A stretch of DNA of 39,146 bases from Flavobacterium sp. YO12. GTDB lineage: Bacteria > Bacteroidota > Bacteroidia > Flavobacteriales > Flavobacteriaceae. The stretch covers positions 1 to 39,146 of the forward strand of contig NZ_NRQU01000045.1 in NCBI RefSeq assembly GCF_004119495.1. Reading direction: 5' to 3'. The notes below the pieces were generated by a model. That model had not been told where the DNA came from. It made no database searches and saw only the letters and a list, made by a program, of their open reading frames with translations. The position numbers and the translations under genes were made by a program. Below, one piece after another: positions 7,844-15,957 of this stretch (positions are counted from its first letter, which is position 1; the number at the start of each line of letters is the position of its first letter).

Positions 7844-10243
7844 ATGATTACAAACACGGCATTAGAATATAAAGGCGATTTATATCCATCAAAAATTGTC
7901 TCTTTTCAACACGAAGGCGATTCCATTTTTTTTAATACAGATAATAAAGTAATCCTAAAAGTTACTATTCTTAGAGATAGTTTAATTCGATTTCGCTTTA
8001 CAACAAAGGGATATTTCAGCAATGACTTTTCGTATGCAATTGATAAATCCCAGCTTCATGGTTATAATTTTCTTGAATTAACTGAAGAAGAAACTTATTT
8101 TCAAATTAAAACCAGTAAAGTAAAATGTAAAATTCAAAAATCAGATCTTCGTTTATCGATTTACGATTTAAACGATTTTCTAATTCTTGAAGATGAGCTT
8201 GGTTTTCATTGGGAAGAAAGCTACGAATATGGAGGAAATATCGTAAAAATGAGTAAATCATCTAAAGATGGTGAATGTTTTTACGGACTTGGTGACAAGG
8301 CAACTCAAATGAATTTAAAAGGCAAAAGAGTTGAGAATTTTGCTACAGATCAATATGCTTACCAAAAAGAACAAGATCCGCTTTACAAAGTAGTTCCTTT
8401 TTATATAGGTTTACATAACAAACAGTCTTATGGTATTTTCTTCGACAATACATTTAGGACTTTCTTTGATTTTTGTCAGGAAAGACGAAATGTAACTAGT
8501 TTTTGGGCAGAAGGTGGTGAAATGAATTACTATTTCATTTACGGGCCGCAAATGCAGGATGTTGTTACCAATTATACAGATTTAACAGGTAAACCAGAAC
8601 TTCCGCCGCTTTGGGTTTTAGGATATCATCAATGTAAATGGAGTTATTATCCTGAAAGTAAAGTAAAAGAAATCACTTCTAAATTTAGAGAACTTCAAAT
8701 TCCGTGCGATGCCATTTATTTGGATATTGATTATATGGAAGGATTTCGATGTTTTACATGGAATAAAAATTACTTTCCCGATCCAAAAAGAATGGTTGCC
8801 GAATTAGCCGAAGATGGTTTCAAAACGGTAGTAATTATAGATCCGGGAATTAAAATAGATCAAGATTATTGGGTTTATAAAGAAGCTTTAGAGAAAGATT
8901 ATTTCTGTAAAAGAGCCGATGGACCTTATATGAAAGGAAAAGTATGGCCGGGCGAATGTAATTTTCCAGATTATACAAATCCTGCAGTTAGAGAATGGTG
9001 GGCAGGATTATTTAAGGAATTAGTGGCAGATATTGGAGTAAAAGGAGTTTGGAATGATATGAATGAACCAGCTGTTATGGAAGTTCCAAATAAAACATTT
9101 CCAATGGATGTTCGCCATGTTTACGACGGAAACCCTTGCAGTCATAGAAAAGCACATAATATTTACGGAACTCAAATGGCAAGAGCGACTTATCATGGTG
9201 TAAAGCGTTTTGCTTATCCTAAACGTCCTTTTGTAATAACAAGATCAGCTTATTCAGGAGCACAGCGTTATACATCGTCTTGGACAGGAGATAACGTAGC
9301 AACTTGGGAACATTTATGGATTGCTAATATTCAGGTGCAAAGAATGTCAATTTCAGGAATGGGATTTACAGGTTCTGATATTGGTGGTTTTGCGGAACAG
9401 CCAACTGGCGAATTGTATGCACGCTGGATTCAGTTAGGCGTATTTCATCCGTTTTGCAGAACACATTCCTCAGGAGATCACGGTAATCAAGAACCTTGGG
9501 CTTTTGATGAAGAAGTGATTAATATTACTAGAAAATTTGTAAGCTTACGTTACCAATTACTACCGTATTTATATACCATGTTTTGGCAGTATATCGAAGA
9601 AGGAATTCCAATGTTGAAACCATTAGTTTATTTCGATCAAGATGATACACAAACACATTATCGCAACGACGAATTCATCTTTGGAAATCAAATATTAGTC
9701 TGTCCGATTCTTGAACCAAACGCAGTAGGAAGACGTATGTATATTCCAAGAGGTGAGTGGTATAATTACTGGACAAATGAATTTTCAGTTGGAGGACGTG
9801 AAGTGTGGATTGATACTAAATTTGATGAAATTCCAGTTTTTATAAAAGCAGGCGCCGTAATTCCAAAATATCCAGTGCAGCAATATGTTGGAGAATTAGA
9901 ATTTGACGAATTAACACTTGATGTATATTATAAAAATGGCAAAGAAAAATCAGTAGTTTACGAAGACGCGCAAGATGGTTATGATTATAAAAAAGGACGT
10001 TACAGCTTTTTGTCTTTTAGAACAATAGGAAAAGAAAAAGAACTAATTATTCAACTTCACAAAGAAGGTAAATATGATACACCTTACAGCAAATACAAAA
10101 TCAACTTGATTGGATTACCATTTAAAGTGAGTGAGATTGAAATTGACAACGAAAAAATACAATTTGATAAAGCTGCTTTTGAAGTAAATCAGTTTTTAAT
10201 TGTTGAAAAAGGTTTTAGCGAACTTCATATAATTGGAGAATAA
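7844..10243 (+). CDS. Glycoside hydrolase family 31 alpha-glucosidase
   Basis: The 799-residue enzyme has the GH31 layout: an N-terminal beta-sandwich, a TIM barrel, then proximal and distal C-terminal beta domains. The nucleophile is D405 in the signature W-N-D-M-N-E-P-A. The acid/base is D483 in S-S-W-T-G-D-N. Other family blocks are L-P-P-L-W-V-L-G-Y-H-Q, D-A-I-Y-L-D-I-D-Y-M and Y-Q-L-L-P-Y-L-Y-T. No signal peptide is seen, which suggests an intracellular enzyme. It lies 201 nt after glgB and has its own candidate promoter. Its position suggests it releases glucose from glycogen-derived or imported alpha-oligoglucosides. GH31 also includes alpha-xylosidases, so the exact linkage is inferred. 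Confidence 0.92.
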   Translation: MITNTALEYKGDLYPSKIVSFQHEGDSIFFNTDNKVILKVTILRDSLIRFRFTTKGYFSNDFSYAIDKSQLHGYNFLELTEEETYFQIKTSKVKCKIQKSDLRLSIYDLNDFLILEDELGFHWEESYEYGGNIVKMSKSSKDGECFYGLGDKATQMNLKGKRVENFATDQYAYQKEQDPLYKVVPFYIGLHNKQSYGIFFDNTFRTFFDFCQERRNVTSFWAEGGEMNYYFIYGPQMQDVVTNYTDLTGKPELPPLWVLGYHQCKWSYYPESKVKEITSKFRELQIPCDAIYLDIDYMEGFRCFTWNKNYFPDPKRMVAELAEDGFKTVVIIDPGIKIDQDYWVYKEALEKDYFCKRADGPYMKGKVWPGECNFPDYTNPAVREWWAGLFKELVADIGVKGVWNDMNEPAVMEVPNKTFPMDVRHVYDGNPCSHRKAHNIYGTQMARATYHGVKRFAYPKRPFVITRSAYSGAQRYTSSWTGDNVATWEHLWIANIQVQRMSISGMGFTGSDIGGFAEQPTGELYARWIQLGVFHPFCRTHSSGDHGNQEPWAFDEEVINITRKFVSLRYQLLPYLYTMFWQYIEEGIPMLKPLVYFDQDDTQTHYRNDEFIFGNQILVCPILEPNAVGRRMYIPRGEWYNYWTNEFSVGGREVWIDTKFDEIPVFIKAGAVIPKYPVQQYVGELEFDELTLDVYYKNGKEKSVVYEDAQDGYDYKKGRYSFLSFRTIGKEKELIIQLHKEGKYDTPYSKYKINLIGLPFKVSEIEIDNEKIQFDKAAFEVNQFLIVEKGFSELHIIGE

Positions 10244-10298
10244 GTTAATTCTGATAAATTAGTCAATAATTATATAAAAGCTACATTAATAATTATTG

Positions 10299-10306
10299 TA
10301 TTTTTG
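10299..10306 (+). promoter_or_regulatory. Candidate -7 element for the M48 protease
   Basis: TATTTTTG matches TAnnTTTG exactly. A transcription start a few bases downstream would exclude the more upstream start codons at 10296 and 10308 and favour ATG 10329. No good TTG is seen at the -33 spacing. Confidence 0.4.
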
Positions 10307-10328
10307 TATGTTGAAAAATATCAGAATC

Positions 10329-11138
10329 ATGAAAAAGCAATTATTACTAGGGTTATCTGCGGCTCTTTTTATTGGATGTGCAACCAATCCAGTGACAGGA
10401 AAAAAGAATTTAAATTTTGTTTCAAATAGCGAATTATTTCCCTCTTCATTTCAGCAATACAGCCAGTTTATTTCTGAAAATAAAGTAATAACAGGAACGG
10501 CTGATGCAAAATTAGTAGAGAAAGTTGGTATAAAAATAAAAGCAGCTGCTGAAAAATATTTAACCTTTTTAGGACAATCTCAATATTTAAAAGATTATAG
10601 ATGGGAGTATAAATTGGTCGATAATAAAGAGGTAAATGCTTGGTGTATGCCGGGAGGAAAAATCGTAGTTTATTCAGGAATTTTGCCAGTTACGCAAAAT
10701 GAATCTGGTTTGGCAACTGTTATGGGACACGAAGTTTCACACGCTTTGGCTAATCATGGAGCACAAAGAATGAGTGCAGCACAATTGCAGCAAATTGGTG
10801 GAGCAGCTTTAGATGCAGCGACAAGCGGTAAATCGCAATCGACAAGAGATATTTTTGCACAAGCATATGGAGTAGGCTCACAAGTAGGAGTAATGCTTCC
10901 GTTTAGTAGAAGCAATGAAAGTGAAGCAGATAAAATTGGACTTACTTTAATGGCAATTGCAGGGTATAATCCAGATGATGCTATTGCATTTTGGAGTAGA
11001 ATGTCGGCAAAATCAGGAGCATCTGGAACACCAGAATTTATGAGTACACACCCTTCTGATGCTACGAGAATTGCGAACTTAAAAGCATTAATTCCAGAAG
11101 CAAAAGCTACAGCACTGAAAGTTGGAGTTATAAAATAA
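10329..11138 (+). CDS. M48 family metallopeptidase lipoprotein (BepA/LoiP-like)
   Basis: The 269-residue protein is an M48 zinc protease. It has a lipoprotein signal peptide with Cys17 (L-F-I-G-C-A-T-N-P-V-T-G). The zinc site is H-E-V-S-H (134-138), with the third ligand probably E197 in N-E-S-E-A-D. The conserved P-G-G-K-I-V-V-Y-S-G and S-T-H-P-S-D-A-T-R-I blocks are typical of the BepA/LoiP group, which degrades misfolded envelope proteins. The open frame extends to ATG codons at 10296 and 10308, but the signal peptide begins cleanly at 10329. No partner gene is adjacent. A strong terminator follows. Confidence 0.92.
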   Translation: MKKQLLLGLSAALFIGCATNPVTGKKNLNFVSNSELFPSSFQQYSQFISENKVITGTADAKLVEKVGIKIKAAAEKYLTFLGQSQYLKDYRWEYKLVDNKEVNAWCMPGGKIVVYSGILPVTQNESGLATVMGHEVSHALANHGAQRMSAAQLQQIGGAALDAATSGKSQSTRDIFAQAYGVGSQVGVMLPFSRSNESEADKIGLTLMAIAGYNPDDAIAFWSRMSAKSGASGTPEFMSTHPSDATRIANLKALIPEAKATALKVGVIK

Positions 11139-11165
11139 AAACAAAATAATACAAAGATAATTTGA

Positions 11166-11196
11166 AAGCTGTCCAGATTTTTGGATGGCTTTTTTG
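11166..11196 (+). terminator. Terminator after the M48 protease gene
   Basis: A 10-bp stem AAGCTGTCCA (11166-11175) / TGGATGGCTT (11182-11191), with two G-U pairs and a 6-nt loop, is followed by a T tract. Confidence 0.8.
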
Positions 11197-11264
11197 TTTC
11201 TGTAGATGACACTGCACAATACCCTTGTTTATAATTTATTAATACATGATTTATTGAATTTCTA

Positions 11265-11294
11265 TTTGATTATCATAAAAAAGAGATAAATTCG
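11265..11294 (+). promoter_or_regulatory. Promoter of the UMF1-type transporter
   Basis: TTTG (11265-11268) is separated by 18 nt from TAAATTCG (11287-11294). This fits the Bacteroidota -33/-7 pattern with one mismatch in the -7. The ATG is 24 nt further on. Confidence 0.55.
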
Positions 11295-11318
11295 TAGCCT
11301 GTTAACAAAACCATTTCT

Positions 11319-12638
11319 ATGAAAGAATTAAAAAAAGGCGATAAAAAACTATTAAACGCCTGGGCATTTTATGATTGGGCAAATTCTGTTTATACACTTA
11401 CAATAGCATCTGCAGTATTTCCTATTTTTTATGAAGCATTATTTTCAAAAAGAGATCATTATATTGATGTTTTTGGACTTCATTTAAAGAATTCAGCACT
11501 AATTAGTTTTATTACCGCGGCAGCATTCTTAGTTGTTTCTTTTATTTCACCACTATTATCAGGTATAGCAGATTATGTAGGAAATAAAAAATCCTTTATG
11601 AAGTTTTTCTGTTATTTAGGAGCATTATCCTGCATGGGATTATATTGGTTTGAATTAACAGATATTTATATCGGATTGGCATTTTACTTCTTTGGATTAT
11701 TAGGATATTGGGGAAGTTTAGTCTTTTACAATTCCTATTTACCAGATATTGCTTTTGAAGAACAACAAGATAGAATCAGCGCAAAAGGATATTCTTTAGG
11801 TTACATAGGAAGCGTTATTTTATTGGTTATCAATTTAGCGATGATTATGAAGCCAGAATGGTTTAATATTTCTGGTCCAGAACCAGCAATGAAAGCGATG
11901 CGTTACTCTTTTATCATGGTAGGAGTTTGGTGGATATTATTTAGTCAGTATACGTATTATTATTTACCAAAAGGAAGAAAAGAAAAGGGCGAAAAACTAA
12001 CAAAATCTGTTGTCTTTAATGGCTTCAAAGAATTGAAAAAGGTTTGGGGTTTACTGAATGAAAATGTTCCTTTACGACGTTATTTAGGTGGCTTTTTTGT
12101 TTCAAGTATGGCCGTACAAACTGTAATGCTGGTTGCAACTTATTTTGGAGCACAGGAAATTCAATGGTCGTCAAAAGAAGAAAGTACTATTGGTTTAATA
12201 ATTTGTATTTTGATAATTCAGCTGGTAGCTGTTGTGGGTGCAGTTTTAACTTCGAGAGCTTCAGAAAAATTTGGAAATATTCCAACGCTGATTTTTATTA
12301 ATGCCATTTGGGCTGCTTTTTGCGCTTTGGCTTATTTCATAATATTACCAATGCATTTTTATGTTATGGCAACAGTTGCCGGATTTGTTATGGGCGGAAT
12401 TCAGGCTTTGTCACGTTCTACCTATTCAAAGCTCTTGCCAGAAACAGAAGATACAGCTTCGTTTTTTAGTTTTTATGATGTTGCTGAAAAAATAGGAATT
12501 GTAATAGGAATGTGTGTTTACGGAATTATCGATCAAATAACAGGAAGTCCTCGTGCAGCAATTGTTATTTTAGCCGTTTTCTTTGTTACTTCTATTTTCT
12601 TATTAAGAAGAGTGCATAAAAAAGACGTTTTAAATTAA
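11319..12638 (+). CDS. MFS transporter, UMF1 (Atg22-like) family
   Basis: This 439-residue integral membrane protein has about 12 hydrophobic segments. The opening N-A-W-A-F-Y-D-W-A-N-S is the hallmark of the UMF1/Atg22-like branch of the major facilitator superfamily. Also visible are the short G-I-A-D-Y-V-G-N-K-K loop between TM2 and TM3 and G-G-I-Q-A-L-S-R-S-T-Y-S in the second half. Eukaryotic relatives export amino acids from the vacuole; bacterial substrates are mostly unknown. It is a single-gene unit with its own promoter, ending at a large inverted repeat shared with the convergent head-GIN gene. Confidence 0.9.
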   Translation: MKELKKGDKKLLNAWAFYDWANSVYTLTIASAVFPIFYEALFSKRDHYIDVFGLHLKNSALISFITAAAFLVVSFISPLLSGIADYVGNKKSFMKFFCYLGALSCMGLYWFELTDIYIGLAFYFFGLLGYWGSLVFYNSYLPDIAFEEQQDRISAKGYSLGYIGSVILLVINLAMIMKPEWFNISGPEPAMKAMRYSFIMVGVWWILFSQYTYYYLPKGRKEKGEKLTKSVVFNGFKELKKVWGLLNENVPLRRYLGGFFVSSMAVQTVMLVATYFGAQEIQWSSKEESTIGLIICILIIQLVAVVGAVLTSRASEKFGNIPTLIFINAIWAAFCALAYFIILPMHFYVMATVAGFVMGGIQALSRSTYSKLLPETEDTASFFSFYDVAEKIGIVIGMCVYGIIDQITGSPRAAIVILAVFFVTSIFLLRRVHKKDVLN

Positions 12639-12660
12639 TAAAACGCCTTATAAAAATTTA

Positions 12661-12716
12661 AATGTCACGAATTAGAATTTGTTATTGATTGATGATGAAT
12701 AAAAATTCGTGACATT
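12661..12716. terminator. Bidirectional terminator-like inverted repeat
   Basis: The arms AATGTCACGAATT (12661-12673) and AATTCGTGACATT (12704-12716) are perfect 13-bp complements around a 30-nt loop. The repeat lies between the convergent MFS and head-GIN genes. The following T content is modest, so termination is likely but not certain. Confidence 0.6.
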
Positions 12717-12723
12717 CTTTGTA

Positions 12724-13449
12724 TTAGACTTTTGAAATATTTCCTGATCCAGAAACTTTTACATCACGTTTTTCAGGATTTCCAGTATATTTAATATCAC
12801 CAGAACCAGAAACTCGAGCAGTCAAAGTTTCGCTGCAATTTACTTTACTGTCTCCAGATCCCGAAACATTAACCACTACATTTTTAGATTTTAGAGCGCT
12901 GGCATCTATATCTCCAGAACCCGAAAGTTTTGTAGTAAAGTTATCAGCATTGCCTTTTAAATTTACATTTCCTGATCCGCTTAAGTTTAGTTCAAAAGAA
13001 CTTGAGTCAACCGCTAAACTAAAATTTCCTGATCCCGAAAGTTTCGCTAAAAACGAATCGTTTTTGATAATATCTTTTGATTTAATATTTCCAGAACCAG
13101 AAAGACTTAACTCTGATATTTTTTCAAACGGAATTGTTACTTCAACCTTTTTGCCTATACTTGAACGGATGTTAGTATTTTTCTTTGTATAAATTTTCAA
13201 AGTATTTTCTTCAACTTCAACTACGATTGCAGATAAGATATTTTCTTCACCCTTAACGATAATTTTTCCTTCTTTTCCAGCAACTAAATCAACATCAAAA
13301 GAACCTGCAATTTTTATTGCATCGTAGCCTGCTGTTGATCTTGTTTCAGTAACAACTTTACCGTTTCCGTTTATTTTTTCTGATTGCGCATTAGCCATAA
13401 AACCAATTAAGAATGCACCACAAACTACTAATAGAGATAATTTTTTCAT
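12724..13449 (-). CDS. Head-GIN domain exported protein (DUF2807)
   Basis: The 241-residue protein has a signal peptide (1-21, ending A-N-A before Q) and a DUF2807 putative auto-transporter adhesin, head-GIN, domain. The mature part begins G-Y-D-A-I-K-I-A-G-S-F-D-V and then contains seven S-G-S-G-(N/D) repeats spaced about 17-21 residues apart. This fits a right-handed beta-helix with one S-G-S-G turn per coil. It lacks membrane segments, so it is periplasmic or surface-exposed. It is the last gene of the sigma/anti-sigma operon, 18 nt after the DUF4097-like gene. Its function is unknown; binding or adhesion is the usual guess. Confidence 0.88.
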   Translation of the reverse strand: MKKLSLLVVCGAFLIGFMANAQSEKINGNGKVVTETRSTAGYDAIKIAGSFDVDLVAGKEGKIIVKGEENILSAIVVEVEENTLKIYTKKNTNIRSSIGKKVEVTIPFEKISELSLSGSGNIKSKDIIKNDSFLAKLSGSGNFSLAVDSSSFELNLSGSGNVNLKGNADNFTTKLSGSGDIDASALKSKNVVVNVSGSGDSKVNCSETLTARVSGSGDIKYTGNPEKRDVKVSGSGNISKV

Positions 13450-13467
13450 TTCTTTAAATTTTTATGA

Positions 13468-14528
13468 TTATTGTTTTTTGTTTAATGTTACGTTTCCGTA
13501 ATTAGAATTAATAGTAACCTTATTTTGACCTTTCTTTTTATTAAAGCCGCTGATTCTTTTACTGGCATTTTTAGTTTCATTAACCAAAACATCTAGAGAA
13601 TTATCGCTTTTAATGCCTCCGTATCTTGTATTAATATCAAAATCAAAAGAATAATTCATATCATAACCCATATAAACATCAGAATAACCAGAGTTTATAT
13701 TGACATTATTAGCCTTACTTGTTACGTTAGAAATATTGATTTTACTATAGTTTGTATCTAAATTTACACTATTCGAAATCTCAGCAATAGAGATGGTCAG
13801 ATAATTTCCCGAGCCTGTAAAGGAGTTTATTTTCTGAAATTTGAACGTCCCGTAATTACAGTCGTATTTTATATTTTGTCCTTCAAGAATTACTAAATCA
13901 GTATAATTAGTATCTAAATTTAGATTGCCAGATTCGTTAATTTTTAATCCAGAATATTTTGCTGTAATATTTCCGCTTTTGATATAGTTAATAGCTGAAG
14001 TTTGGCAATATTCTATTTTTATGTTATTGCTTGAATTGTTTAACTTCCCTAAAGAAATTTTACCATATTTACAGGCAATATCTGTAGGGCCATAAATATT
14101 TTCAGTTGCTATATCTCCGTACTTATTAAGCAGTTTTACAGAACCGTTTTTTGGAATCTTGATAACATAATTGATTTCAAAAAAGTTATTACTTCCTTTA
14201 CTTTTTAACGAAGAAGTTCCAATAGAAGTTACAGCAGTAACCATTGATTTTAGAGCTGTAATATTAACATCAATATTATTTAGTTTTTCGTTAACCCAAT
14301 TTTCATTTGGCCCAGTAACTTTTATAATGATATCAAGATCTATTTTATCCTCATCCCAAGTCGAGACAGTGATATTACCATATTTGTTATCAATATCGAT
14401 ACCTGCATTTGAGTTTACGATATATGTTTTTTTAATATTTTTTGTTTTGTGATATAAGCACCATCATTTGAAAAACCTAAAAAAGGAATCAAAAGAAGTA
14501 AGATGAGTAAATTATAATGTTTTTTCAT
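13468..14528 (-). pseudogene. DUF4097-like exported beta-repeat protein, frameshifted
   Basis: The reading frame is broken. From ATG 14528 a clear signal peptide is encoded (MKKHYNLLILLLLIPFLGFS), then N-D-G-A-Y-I-T-K-Q-K, but this frame stops at a TAA near 14412. The remaining protein continues in another frame (N-I-K-K-T-Y-I-V-N-S-N-A-G-I-D-I-D...) and stays open to 13468. Adding one base to the six-T run at 14438-14443 (six A on the coding strand) joins the two parts into one protein of about 353 residues. The body has repeating beta motifs such as N-x-x-Y-G-D/N-(I/V) and resembles DUF4097/adhesin-like proteins found beside ECF sigma genes in Flavobacteriia. An internal ATG at 14244 lies mid-domain and is not a convincing start. 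Its 5' end overlaps the anti-sigma gene by 17 nt. It may be a true pseudogene, a slippage-restored gene or a sequencing error. Confidence 0.8.
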
Positions 14529-15048
14529 GAGAAGTATTTTTTAAGTTTTCGTTTTCTTCAATTCGCTGTAAAACAGTCTGTAAGAATGATATTCTAGTCT
14601 GCAGATTGCTTATCATAGCATAAATAATTTGTTTGTTTTCTCCATTTTTCTGAACCTCTTTGATGATTTTTTCATAGTCAGCATCAAAGACTTTCATTTG
14701 TTTTAAAGCATCATTTATAATTTGCTCATTTTCTGGAGAGTTTTTTTCTTTTAATTTAACCAGCTCATTTTTAATCAAAATACTAAAGATAGAATCCGTA
14801 CGCTGCGTTTCAGTTGATGCAAATTTTAGTTCTTTCGGTTTCTCATTATTGTTGTACAATATTGATACTCCCAAAAACAGAACTATCGAAGCTGCAATTG
14901 CCCACACAGCATAATTTTTTCTCTTGGGTTGTTTTTTATTTAATTTATTTAAAAAGTCAACTTGATGATCTGAGCTCATTTCGCGAACATCCCATTGGTT
15001 TTCAAACTTATTAAACAATTGATCTAATTCGTCATTTTCCTTTTTCAT
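14512..15048 (-). CDS. Putative anti-sigma factor (single-pass membrane protein)
   Basis: The 178-residue protein has a charged cytoplasmic N-terminus (about 1-43), one transmembrane helix (about 45-64: Y-A-V-W-A-I-A-A-S-I-V-L-F-L-G-V) and a periplasmic C-terminal part rich in E, K, N and Q that is predicted to be helical or coiled coil. I recognise no specific family. The role as an anti-sigma factor is inferred from topology and from its place directly downstream of an ECF sigma gene. The start is ATG 15048; a TTG at 15057 is also in frame. It overlaps the next, frameshifted gene. Confidence 0.7.
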   Translation of the reverse strand: MKKENDELDQLFNKFENQWDVREMSSDHQVDFLNKLNKKQPKRKNYAVWAIAASIVLFLGVSILYNNNEKPKELKFASTETQRTDSIFSILIKNELVKLKEKNSPENEQIINDALKQMKVFDADYEKIIKEVQKNGENKQIIYAMISNLQTRISFLQTVLQRIEENENLKNTSHEKTL

Positions 15049-15105
15049 AATATCCAAAATTTATTTTGTAGAGGTGATAGATGATGTCGCTTTTTATTTA
15101 CCGGC

Positions 15106-15121
15106 GTTTGTGCGCACAAAC
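15106..15121. repeat. Perfect 16-bp palindrome between sigma and anti-sigma genes
   Basis: GTTTGTGCGCACAAAC is fully self-complementary. It lies in the 91-nt gap between the sigma gene stop and the anti-sigma start, and a run of T follows on the plus strand. It could be a protein-binding site or a small hairpin in the operon mRNA. Confidence 0.5.
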
Positions 15122-15139
15122 TTTTTTTAATTGGCGAAC

Positions 15140-15694
15140 TCATAAATCCTCTAATTTTTTTCGTAAACTTTCTTTAGCCCTGCTCAGCGTAGTTCTGCAA
15201 TTCGCATAACTAATATTTAAGATTTCACAGATTTCTTCCTGATCGTAACCCTCAATATAAAATAAGGTTAAAACCATTCGGTAGTTGTCTTTTAAACCTG
15301 AAATTGTGTCCAGAACTTGCTGTACTTTAAGTGAATTGAGATCGATATTTTCAGATAAAATAGAATTATCTTCCTCAATCTTGTAAAGTGTTTTGTTCAG
15401 GTCTTCCATTTGGAAAGCATTATTTTTTTTATAAAAATCAATGCTATAATTAATTACAATTTTTTTGAGCCAAGCTCCAAACGCTACTTCCTGTTTGTAA
15501 TCGTTAATCTTTGTAAACGCTTTCAAAAAACCTTCCTGCATGACGTCTTGTGCAAAATGTTCGTCCTTTACAATTCTATAAGCGATATTGTACATAGCTT
15601 TAGAATAGCGATTGTAAATTTCGAATTGAGCCTTTTGATTATTGTTTTTACAAAGTGCAATTAATTCTTCGATATTTTGATTAGTTATACTCAA
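15140..15694 (-). CDS. RNA polymerase ECF-type sigma-70 factor
   Basis: The 184-residue protein has region 2 (about 22-90: F-E-I-Y-N-R-Y-S-K-A-M-Y-N-I-A-Y-R-I, then A-Q-D-V-M-Q-E-G-F-L-K-A-F and F-G-A-W-L-K-K-I) and region 4 (about 128-182: Y-R-M-V-L-T-L-F-Y-I-E-G-Y-D-Q-E-E-I). The region 4 helix-turn-helix reads E-I-L-N-I-S-Y-A-N-C-R-T-T-L-S-R-A-K. There is no region 1 or 3, so it is an ECF factor. The start is TTG 15694; an in-frame stop lies just upstream and no ATG precedes region 2. It heads the four-gene minus-strand operon and probably drives transcription of the downstream exported proteins. Confidence 0.92.
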   Translation of the reverse strand: MSITNQNIEELIALCKNNNQKAQFEIYNRYSKAMYNIAYRIVKDEHFAQDVMQEGFLKAFTKINDYKQEVAFGAWLKKIVINYSIDFYKKNNAFQMEDLNKTLYKIEEDNSILSENIDLNSLKVQQVLDTISGLKDNYRMVLTLFYIEGYDQEEICEILNISYANCRTTLSRAKESLRKKLEDL

Positions 15695-15822
15695 GTAATG
15701 GTTGCTAGTTTTTTATAAGGACGGTGCTTTTTTTTGTTTGTTACAGTTTTATAAAAATAATTTTATTTTTTTTAGAAATAAATGCAAATACTAGTTAAAA
15801 TATAAAAATCAAAACTGACTAT

Positions 15823-15854
15823 TTTGGATTTGGCATAATGATTGTCTAATTTTA
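15823..15854 (+). promoter_or_regulatory. Candidate lon promoter
   Basis: TTTG (15823-15826) is separated by 20 nt from TAATTTTA (15847-15854), one mismatch from TAnnTTTG. It would leave a leader of about 100 nt before lon. No heat-shock inverted repeat (CIRCE) is seen nearby. Confidence 0.45.
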
Positions 15855-15957
15855 TGGCCTATCTTGTAACTGCAGTACTTAATAGAAATTATAGTCTTTT
15901 ATACTCCATTTACAATTTGGATTAAACTTTTAATGACAAAACGACTTATATATTATT

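Noticed and set aside
10754..11212. A 152-codon minus-strand frame over the M48 gene
   Set aside because: It lies opposite the conserved zinc-site region of the plus-strand M48 gene and is a shadow frame.
14171..14452. A 93-codon plus-strand frame opposite the DUF4097-like gene
   Set aside because: It is a shadow of the frameshifted minus-strand gene, which has the signal peptide and repeat pattern.
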